This document shows, in pieces, positions 58,532 through 64,000 of a stretch of 64,000 nt of DNA. The notes beneath the pieces are model-generated. The model did not search any database, was not told where the DNA came from, and saw nothing but the letters and a program-made list of their open reading frames with translations. The DNA is taken from contig CACMIH010000004.1 in the NCBI GenBank assembly GCA_902613755.1, positions 98,102 through 162,101 on the forward strand. Reading direction: 5' to 3'. Source of the DNA: an uncultured Pelagibacteraceae bacterium. GTDB taxonomy: Bacteria; Pseudomonadota; Alphaproteobacteria; Pelagibacterales; Pelagibacteraceae. Numbering within the stretch: position 1 is the stretch's first letter; each line of letters begins with the position of its first letter. The position numbers were made by a program, and so were the translations under genes.

Positions 58532-58726
58532 ATTAAAATAGAAGTAAAAGATAATAATGTTGAACAAGCTTTGAGAGTTTTAAAAAGAAAACTTCAAAGA
58601 GATGGTTTTTTTAAAGTAATTAAATTAAAAAATACATACGAAAAACCCTCTGAAAAGAAAAAAAGAATTCTACAAGAAAATATAAAAAGAGTTAAAAAAT
58701 TAAATAAGCTTAAAAACAGAATTTAG
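58532..58726 (+). CDS. rpsU: 30S ribosomal protein S21, apparent AUU start
   Basis: S21 helps mRNA binding in initiation. The protein core KDNNVEQALRVLKRKLQRDGFFKVIKLKNTYEKPSEKKKR matches S21. Starting at ATT 58532 gives M-K-I-E-V-K-D-N-N-V, the same distance to the conserved (R/K)DNNV as in other alphaproteobacterial S21 proteins (M-Q-V-L-V-R-D-N-N-V), with GGAGG at ideal spacing. The alternative TTG at 58520 would add four residues and place the ribosome-binding site inside the gene. No ATG or GTG exists in the frame. 64 aa. The initiator tRNA gene follows 6 nt after the stop. Confidence 0.85.
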   Translation: MKIEVKDNNVEQALRVLKRKLQRDGFFKVIKLKNTYEKPSEKKKRILQENIKRVKKLNKLKNRI

Positions 58727-58732
58727 TTATGC

Positions 58733-58809
<77 letters not shown>

Positions 58810-58816
58810 ATCATTC

Positions 58817-59515
58817 TCAAATCTTAAACTTAGCTTTTTTACTATCTTTCAAAAACGCTTGAACAGTTTCTATTGTCAACTGATTGTAACCTTTTCCGAA
58901 TTTTTCAATTTTTTCTATTATAGAAGGTGGTACGGTTATTATATGGCAGCCAACTTGTCTTGCTTGCAAATAATTGTAAGGTTCTCTTACACTCGCCCAC
59001 AATATGGAAACATTTTTATATTTTTTTGCTAAAGAAATACTTTTTATAAATTCAGGGACTGGATCTTTACCTGTATCTGCAGCACGTCCTGCAAATATTG
59101 ATATTATTACTCTAGTTTTTTTCTTTAATTGTCTAAGAATTTGTTTTGTTTGGTTTGAATTATAAACTGCAGTTATATTTAATTTAATATTTTTATTATG
59201 CAGCTCTTTAATTATCCTACCCATAAATTTACCTTTCGAATTTACTATGGGAACTTTAACATATACATTTTTGCCCCAAGCATTTATTTTAAGCGCTTGT
59301 TCCATCATTGAAGAATAGCTATCACCAAAAACCTCAAAAGAAATAGGCTTATTTTTACAAAATTTAAGAATTTTTTTAGAATATAATTTGTAATCTTTAG
59401 CACCAGCTTTTCTCATTAAGCTCGGGTTAGTTGTGAAACCTTTTACAATATTTTTTTTATAGAATTTTTTAATTTGTTTAATGTCAGCAATATCACAAAA
59501 TATTTTTGTATTCAT
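58817..59515 (-). CDS. Small transaldolase / fructose-6-phosphate aldolase family protein
   Basis: Transaldolase-family enzyme for pentose phosphate interconversion. MNTKIFCDIADIKQIKKF and GFTTNPSLMRKAG form the N-terminal barrel strands. The Schiff-base Lys is in NVYVKVPIVNSKG near residue 86. IISIFAGRAADTGKDPVP and ASVREPYNYLQARQVGCHIITVPPSII complete the TalC-type core. 232 aa, the short class; F6P aldolase activity cannot be excluded. It complements tkt in this window. Confidence 0.87.
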   Translation of the reverse strand: MNTKIFCDIADIKQIKKFYKKNIVKGFTTNPSLMRKAGAKDYKLYSKKILKFCKNKPISFEVFGDSYSSMMEQALKINAWGKNVYVKVPIVNSKGKFMGRIIKELHNKNIKLNITAVYNSNQTKQILRQLKKKTRVIISIFAGRAADTGKDPVPEFIKSISLAKKYKNVSILWASVREPYNYLQARQVGCHIITVPPSIIEKIEKFGKGYNQLTIETVQAFLKDSKKAKFKI

Positions 59516-59592
59516 ATTAATTAATGATTTTATTTTTTGAAAATTAATATAATTGATATTTACTTAATGTATAGTTATTTAGATAAATAAAT

Positions 59593-60435
59593 ATGTCACA
59601 AAAAAATAATAATGATTTAGATCAAAAAGTTATTGAAGATTTTGGAAATGAATGGAGTAATTATGACCAGTCTTCAATCAATAATAAAGATTTAATTAAA
59701 GCTTTTAATCAATATTTTAGTATTTTTCCTAAAAATTTTTTAAGTAAAAATATGGAAGGTTTTGACATGGGATGTGGGAGTGGTAGATGGTCGAAAATAA
59801 TTGCTCCTCAAATTAAAAAATTAAATTGTATTGATCCCAGTTATGAGGCTTTAAATGTAGCTAAGAAAAATCTACTTAATAACAAGAATGTTTTTTTCTA
59901 CAACAAAGGTGTAAATGAAAACTCTTTAGAACCTAATTCACAAGATTTTGGCTATTGTCTAGGAGTATTACATCATATAACCGAAACTCAAAAAGGAATT
60001 GATTCATGTTTTAATATACTTAAAAAAAATTCACCTTTCTTAATATATTTATACTATAGATTTGATAATAAACCTTTTTGGTTTAGATTAATTTGGAAAT
60101 TGAGCGATTTCTTACGAAAATTAATTTCAAGATTTCCATTTCCAATAAAAAAAATTATAACCTATATTATTGCTTTATTTATCTACTTGCCTCTTTCAAG
60201 ATTTTCAAAATTATTAAATATATTTAATGTAGATGTTAAAAATTTTCCTTTATCAGACTATAAAGATAAAACGTTTTATTTTATGAGAACTGATGCCCTA
60301 GATAGATTTGGCACAAAATTGGAAAAAAGATTTACTAAAGAAGAAATTAAATCAATGCTATTAAAATCTGGATTTGTTGATATTCAATTTAGCGAAAATA
60401 CACCTTACTGGGTTGCTTTGGCTTGGAAAAAGTAG
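59593..60435 (+). CDS. Class I SAM-dependent methyltransferase
   Basis: SAM-binding motif I is GFDMGCGSGRW near residues 56-66, with NCIDPSYEALNVAKKNL as the acidic ribose-binding strand and DFGYCLGVLHHI as motif post-II/III. Between about residues 150 and 205 there is an insertion with hydrophobic stretches (FRLIWKLSDFLRKLI; IITYIIALFIYLPLSRF) that could bind the membrane. 280 aa. Substrate unknown. It is preceded by a 77-bp AT-rich gap and ends 12 bp from the convergent pntB. Confidence 0.8.
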   Translation: MSQKNNNDLDQKVIEDFGNEWSNYDQSSINNKDLIKAFNQYFSIFPKNFLSKNMEGFDMGCGSGRWSKIIAPQIKKLNCIDPSYEALNVAKKNLLNNKNVFFYNKGVNENSLEPNSQDFGYCLGVLHHITETQKGIDSCFNILKKNSPFLIYLYYRFDNKPFWFRLIWKLSDFLRKLISRFPFPIKKIITYIIALFIYLPLSRFSKLLNIFNVDVKNFPLSDYKDKTFYFMRTDALDRFGTKLEKRFTKEEIKSMLLKSGFVDIQFSENTPYWVALAWKK

Positions 60436-60447
60436 ATATTATATAAA

Positions 60448-61851
60448 CTAATCTAATGATTTTGTAATTTCCTCAACCATTTTTTTTGCATCAGCAAATA
60501 ACATAAGGGTATTTTCTTTATAGAATAAATCATTATCAATACCTGCATAACCCGGAGATAAACTTCTCTTTACAAATAATACAGATTTACATTTTTCAAC
60601 ATCAAGAACTGGCATACCATATATTGGACTTTGAGGGTCTGTTTTAGCAACAGGATTTGTTACATCATTAGCACCAATAACAAAAGCAACATCTGCATTA
60701 GCAAAGTCATTATTTATTTCTTCTAACTCAAATACTTCGTCATAAGGAACATTTGCTTCTGCTAATAGAACATTCATATGTCCGGGCATCCTTCCTGCCA
60801 CTGGGTGAATAGCATATGAAACTTTAATGTCATTTTTTTTTAGAGTATCTACCATTTCTCTAAGAGCATGTTGAGCTTGGGCAACCGCCATTCCATATCC
60901 TGGAACAATTATAACTGAAGAAGCATTTTTCATTAAAAATGCTGCATCCTCTGAATTTCCACTTTTAACCGGTTTCTGTTCTTTAGCTGAAGATTTGGAT
61001 GAAGCATCATCCGTAGCACCAAATCCACCTAAAATAACGTTAAAGAACGAACGATTCATTCCTTTGCACATAATATATGATAATATTGCGCCTGATGATC
61101 CAACAAGTGCACCGGTAATAATCAGAGCAGTATTTTCTAAAGTAAAACCAATTCCTGCTGCTGCCCAACCTGAATAAGAGTTTAGCATGGAAATAACCAC
61201 TGGCATATCTGCTCCGCCAATTGGAATTATTAAAAGAAAACCGATTAAAAAAGATACAGCTAATAATATCCAAAAAAGAGATGTTGATTGTGAAGAACAT
61301 AATAAATAAATTAAGATAATTATTGAAATCAAAATTATTGCATTAAGTGGATGCTGGCCTTTGAACAAAATTGGCGAACCTGACATTATTCCTTGCAATT
61401 TTAAAAATGCAATTACTGAGCCAGAAAAGGTTATTGCACCAACTGCTGCTCCAATTGACATTTCAATTAAGCTCCCAAGCTTAATATTTCCAGGAGATCC
61501 AAGATTAAATGCTTCAGGATTTAAAAACGCAGATATTGCTACAAATACTGCTGCAAGTCCAACTAAACTATGAAATCCCGCAACTAATTCTGGCATGGCT
61601 GTCATAGGAATTTTATAAGCAATGAAAGCACCTATAGATCCTCCTAATAATATAAATATTAAAACAAAAATAAAACCACTCGAAAAATTACCTAAAGATA
61701 AAAATGTAACCGTAACAGCAATAATCATCCCCATAATTCCAAAAAAATTACCCTGTCTTGACGACTCAGGAGAAGATAAACCTCTAAGGGCAAGAATAAA
61801 TAAAACCCCTGAAATTAAATAAAAAACCGCAGACAAATTTGGAGATAACAT
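60448..61851 (-). CDS. pntB: NAD(P) transhydrogenase subunit beta
   Basis: Membrane and NADP-binding subunit of the proton-translocating transhydrogenase. About nine membrane helices fill residues 5-265 (e.g. LIFILLGGSIGAFIAYKIPMTAMPELVAGFHSLVGLAAV). The C-terminal dIII domain has SVIIVPGYGMAVAQAQHALREM and the NADP site VIGANDVTNPVAKTDPQSPIYGMPVLDV. 467 aa. It overlaps the small alpha-2 gene by 1 bp. Confidence 0.97.
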   Translation of the reverse strand: MLSPNLSAVFYLISGVLFILALRGLSSPESSRQGNFFGIMGMIIAVTVTFLSLGNFSSGFIFVLIFILLGGSIGAFIAYKIPMTAMPELVAGFHSLVGLAAVFVAISAFLNPEAFNLGSPGNIKLGSLIEMSIGAAVGAITFSGSVIAFLKLQGIMSGSPILFKGQHPLNAIILISIIILIYLLCSSQSTSLFWILLAVSFLIGFLLIIPIGGADMPVVISMLNSYSGWAAAGIGFTLENTALIITGALVGSSGAILSYIMCKGMNRSFFNVILGGFGATDDASSKSSAKEQKPVKSGNSEDAAFLMKNASSVIIVPGYGMAVAQAQHALREMVDTLKKNDIKVSYAIHPVAGRMPGHMNVLLAEANVPYDEVFELEEINNDFANADVAFVIGANDVTNPVAKTDPQSPIYGMPVLDVEKCKSVLFVKRSLSPGYAGIDNDLFYKENTLMLFADAKKMVEEITKSLD

Positions 61852-62159
61852 TATTTATCCTTTTTCTTTTTTTTATACATTGCCAACATTCTTTGGGTGA
61901 CAAGAAATCCACCAAAAATATTTATAGCTGCTAATGCAATAGCCAAAAAACCAAAAATACTAGAAGTATTAAATACACTTTCATTATTTCCAGATAAACC
62001 TGCAATTATAGCTCCAACAATAATGACAGATGATATCGCATTAGTGACTGACATTAATGGAGTGTGTAAGGATGGTGTTACGCTCCAAACTACATAATAT
62101 CCAACAAAAATTGATAGAATAAATATGCTTAATCTAAATATTAAAGGATCTATTTCCAT
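61851..62159 (-). CDS. pntAB: NAD(P) transhydrogenase subunit alpha, membrane part
   Basis: Separate membrane domain of the alpha subunit (alpha-2), as in Rhodospirillum-type three-gene systems. 102 aa with three to four helices, including VGYYVVWSVTPSLHTPLMSVTNAISSVIIVGAI, the family signature. Lies between the soluble alpha-1 gene (4-bp gap) and pntB. Confidence 0.94.
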   Translation of the reverse strand: MEIDPLIFRLSIFILSIFVGYYVVWSVTPSLHTPLMSVTNAISSVIIVGAIIAGLSGNNESVFNTSSIFGFLAIALAAINIFGGFLVTQRMLAMYKKKKKDK

Positions 62160-62163
62160 ATTA

Positions 62164-63255
62164 CTAATTTTTTATTAAAGTTTTTTCTATAATTTCGTCT
62201 TCTAAATTTATATTTATTTTTTTTGTTTTTTTATCAAATAAATTGTCAACAAAATTAAACATATTTTTTGAATATAAGTTAGAGGCTGAAACTGGAAGCC
62301 TATTTAAAATATTAGTTTCGCCCATTATTTTTACTCCATTATTTTCAATAATTTTATCAACTTCTGTAAGCGCTGTGTTTCCTCCTTGTATTGCTGCCAA
62401 ATCATATATCACAGAACCAGATTGCATATTATTGATCATATTATTTTTAATTATAACAGGAGCTTTTTTTCCAGGTATTAAAGCTGTACATATAACAATA
62501 TCAATTTTTTTTAAGGTTTCAGATAACAATTCCTCTTGCTTTAATTTAAAATCATCAGATGTCTCCTTTGCATAACCTCCCTCTGTTTCAAGATTTTCTG
62601 AACCTTCTACTGTGAGAAACTTACCACCCAAACTTTCAACCTGTTCTTTAGAAGCCATTCTAACGTCCGTAGCAAAAACAATTGCACCCATTCTTTTTGC
62701 AGTTGCAATAGCTTGCAATCCCGCAACACCTGCTCCAACAACTAAAACTTTTGCTGCTGGTATTGTACCTGCTGCTGTCATCATCATTGGTATTGCTTTT
62801 TTAAAATTAGTAAACGCTTCAATAACTGCTTTATATCCCGCTAAGTTTGCCTGAGAAGATAATATATCCATAGACTGAGCCCTTGTTATTCTTGGAAGTA
62901 ATTCCAAAGAAAAAACATTTATTTTATCACGAGTTAAATTTTGCAACTTTTCATTATTTAAATATGGATTTAAAGTTCCTATTAATATCTGATTTTGTCT
63001 TAACAAAGGAATTTTTTCATCGGAAATTAATCCAAGCTGAACAATAAGATCAGAATTCTTTAAAATATCATTTTCATTTTCTAAAATTTTTGCACCTTGA
63101 GAAGTATACTCTTCATCATTTATACCAATATGATTACCATAATTTTTAGATAAAAATATTTCAAAACCTAAAGATGAATATTTTTTTACTATCTCAGGTG
63201 TTACGGAAACTCTTTTTTCTAAATTTTGATTTTCTAAAATTGATCCAATTTTCAT
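62164..63255 (-). CDS. pntAA: NAD(P) transhydrogenase subunit alpha, soluble NAD-binding part
   Basis: NAD(H)-binding dI domain. N-terminal EKRVSVTPEIVKKYSSLGFEI, then ITRAQSMDILSSQANLAGYKAV, the Rossmann loop VLVVGAGVAGLQAIATAKRMGA near residues 169-190, and VICTALIPGKKAPVII. 363 aa, as expected when the membrane part is a separate protein. Confidence 0.95.
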   Translation of the reverse strand: MKIGSILENQNLEKRVSVTPEIVKKYSSLGFEIFLSKNYGNHIGINDEEYTSQGAKILENENDILKNSDLIVQLGLISDEKIPLLRQNQILIGTLNPYLNNEKLQNLTRDKINVFSLELLPRITRAQSMDILSSQANLAGYKAVIEAFTNFKKAIPMMMTAAGTIPAAKVLVVGAGVAGLQAIATAKRMGAIVFATDVRMASKEQVESLGGKFLTVEGSENLETEGGYAKETSDDFKLKQEELLSETLKKIDIVICTALIPGKKAPVIIKNNMINNMQSGSVIYDLAAIQGGNTALTEVDKIIENNGVKIMGETNILNRLPVSASNLYSKNMFNFVDNLFDKKTKKININLEDEIIEKTLIKN

Positions 63256-63264
63256 TTCGAGACT

Positions 63265-63375
63265 TTACAATAAGAAAATAGCCATTAAAACCAAAACACA
63301 TACTACAGCGACAGTTCCCCACAGAACAAACTTGGTAAAATTATTCCATGTATTTTTATGGTTTTCATTGTCCAT
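63265..63375 (-). CDS. aa3-type cytochrome c oxidase subunit IV-like mini-protein
   Basis: A 36-residue reading frame, ATG at 63373-63375 and TAA at 63265-63267. It begins MDNENHKNTWNNFTKFVLWG and ends in a single membrane helix (TVAVVCVLVLMAIFLL). The TWxxFTKxxxWGTxAVV pattern and one-helix layout match the bacterial aa3 oxidase subunit IV family (CoxIV, PF07835 as I recall it), which often precedes pntA in alphaproteobacteria. Lies 9 bp before pntAA and 5 bp after rpmJ. Function in the oxidase is accessory. Confidence 0.8.
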   Translation of the reverse strand: MDNENHKNTWNNFTKFVLWGTVAVVCVLVLMAIFLL

Positions 63376-63380
63376 AAAAA

Positions 63381-63506
63381 TTATTTTTGTCTTGCTTTAA
63401 ATTTAGGATTGGTCTTATTGATAATGTAAACTCTTCCTCGTCTTCTAACCAGTTTGGAGTTTAAGTCTCTTTTTTTAATAGACTTTAATGAACTTTTAAT
63501 TTTCAT
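63381..63506 (-). CDS. rpmJ: 50S ribosomal protein L36, cysteine-free type
   Basis: 41-residue ribosomal protein: [20 protein letters not shown] then [20 protein letters not shown]. It lacks the CXXC...CXXXXH zinc ribbon, as in the C-minus L36 paralogue common in proteobacteria. The ATG is at 63504-63506. The open frame can be traced upstream for 43 codons, but that part is the 5S rRNA gene. Begins 18 nt after the 3' end of 5S on the same strand. Confidence 0.95.
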   Translation of the reverse strand: MKIKSSLKSIKKRDLNSKLVRRRGRVYIINKTNPKFKARQK

Positions 63507-63524
63507 AATAAATTTTAATTTTAA

Positions 63525-63640
63525 GCCTGGCAATGACCTACTTTTCCATGTCTTAAGACAAAGTATCATCGGCGTGAAAGGGCTTGACTTCCGAGTTCGG
63601 TATGGGATCGGGTATGACACCTTTGCTATAATCACCAGGC
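63525..63640 (-). rRNA. rrf: 5S ribosomal RNA
   Basis: Minus strand begins GCCTGGTGATTATAGC and ends ATTGCCAGGC; the ends pair (GCCTGG/CCAGGC). The central 5S signatures are present (CCCGATCCCATACCGAACTCGG and GAAGTCAAGC). 116 nt. No 23S sequence lies within the 360 bases upstream that are visible, so the 5S is separated from the rest of the rRNA operon. Confidence 0.95.
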
Positions 63641-63645
63641 AGGTT

Positions 63646-63674
63646 TATATACTTATATAAACAATAATTGTCAA
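63646..63674 (-). promoter_or_regulatory. Dedicated promoter of the 5S rRNA gene
   Basis: Minus strand TTGACA (63669-63674), exactly 17 bp, TATATA (63646-63651), then 5 bases AACCT before the G at 63640 that begins the 5S. It is the best consensus promoter in the window, and the spacing puts the start at the mature 5S 5' end. Confidence 0.75.
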
Positions 63675-63734
63675 AGAAATTTTAAAATAATAAAATATTG
63701 TTATTTATAGATCTTTTTAATTAATCAAATTTAA

Positions 63735-64000
63735 TTAATTCAATTTTTGATTAAAATCATATATTTTTTTCTGTAAAAATTTATCAGATAAAATATATGT
63801 AATTTTATCTGCTAAAGATAATGGGTCCAAGATACTATAATAAATATATTGTTCTTTAGTAAATTTCCTTAACTCTTTTTTATCTGGAAAAAGTGTCGGA
63901 ACCTTGGAAACGATAAATTCTAAATATTTTGTATTTAATTTTTTAAAGCTAATGGGAAATATAAACAATTTAGATAATTTACAAAAACAAATTAAATCAA
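63735..64000 (-). CDS. C-terminal part of an unidentified protein, possibly a glycosyltransferase (runs off window end)
   Basis: The minus-strand frame is open from the window edge to a stop at 63735-63737, giving about 88 codons. A TTG at 63968 is not needed as a start because the frame continues upstream. The end (PTLFPDKKELRKFTKEQYIY, then SILDPLSLADKITYILSDKFLQKKI) resembles the closing part of GT4-type glycosyltransferases, where an E/D-P-x-x-L-A-x-x-I pattern binds the nucleotide sugar. This is a weak resemblance. Strongly AT-rich, lying 60 bp beyond the 5S promoter. Confidence 0.5.
   Translation of the reverse strand, partial: DLICFCKLSKLFIFPISFKKLNTKYLEFIVSKVPTLFPDKKELRKFTKEQYIYYSILDPLSLADKITYILSDKFLQKKIYDFNQKLN

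Noticed and set aside
62243..62575. 110-codon plus-strand frame opposite pntAA
   Set aside because: Shadow of the NAD-binding domain coding sequence.
63507..63635. Upstream extension of rpmJ by 43 codons
   Set aside because: The bases are the 5S rRNA gene on the same strand; L36 is a 41-residue protein starting at 63506.

Overview
The window is a strongly AT-rich, tightly packed stretch of alphaproteobacterial chromosome. It most likely comes from the SAR11 clade (Candidatus Pelagibacter or a close relative). Evidence: a circularly permuted two-piece tmRNA gene, which is an alphaproteobacterial trait; ThyX as thymidylate synthase; the order hflK-hflC-DUF2065-degP; pntA1-pntA2-pntB preceded by a tiny aa3 oxidase subunit IV gene; a TrcR (DUF1013) gene; many ATGA start/stop overlaps; convergent genes that share stop-codon bases; and no gene-free stretch above about 150 bases. 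There are no IS elements, prophage or CRISPR arrays.

Layout. 1-10233 (minus): leuA (cut by the window edge), a dipeptide ABC importer (binding protein, two permeases, fused double ATPase), ilvB-ilvN-ilvC and miaA. 10236-13820 (minus): degP, DUF2065, hflC, hflK. 13870-15924: mrp, thyX, and ssrA with its tag reading ANESYALAA. 15943-17869: an accessory-looking pair, a family 2 glycosyltransferase and a radical SAM protein. 17905-24311 (minus): ppdK, glyS, glyQ, an SppA-like peptidase. 24426-34685 (mixed strands): isoprenoid genes (ispB, dxs, ispA), pdxH, aroC, xseB, tsaC, an ABC-2 exporter pair, tRNA-Arg, rluD, rpoH. 34682-50514 (all minus): purA, thiD, glmM, folP, ftsH, tilS, cpoB, pal, tolB, tolA, tolR, tolQ, a RuvC-fold nuclease, yebC, a YmdB-like phosphoesterase, 5-formyl-THF cyclo-ligase, zapA and a coiled-coil partner. 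50568-58809 (plus): tkt, gap, pgk, class I fba, thiE, efp, suhB, rpmE, trcR, rpsU, initiator tRNA. 58817-63640: a small transaldolase, a methyltransferase, the three-gene transhydrogenase, aa3 subunit IV, rpmJ and a solitary 5S rRNA. The right edge enters another minus-strand gene.

How the genes work together: branched-chain amino acid synthesis (ilvBNC, leuA); lower glycolysis/gluconeogenesis and pentose interconversion (tkt, gap, pgk, fba, transaldolase, ppdK); envelope integrity (Tol-Pal, DegP, HflKC, FtsH, GlmM); isoprenoids (dxs, ispA, ispB); and translation (tmRNA, EF-P, L31, L36, S21, two tRNAs, 5S).

Most of the window is ordinary core genome. The most interesting points are at translation and rRNA loci. 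rpsU appears to start at an AUU codon behind a perfect GGAGG and is followed after 6 nt by the initiator tRNA gene. The 5S rRNA gene has no 23S beside it, carries its own TTGACA-N17-TATATA promoter ending exactly at the mature 5' end, and is followed after 18 nt by rpmJ. A phage-like RuvC nuclease occupies the place of ruvCAB between yebC and tolQ.
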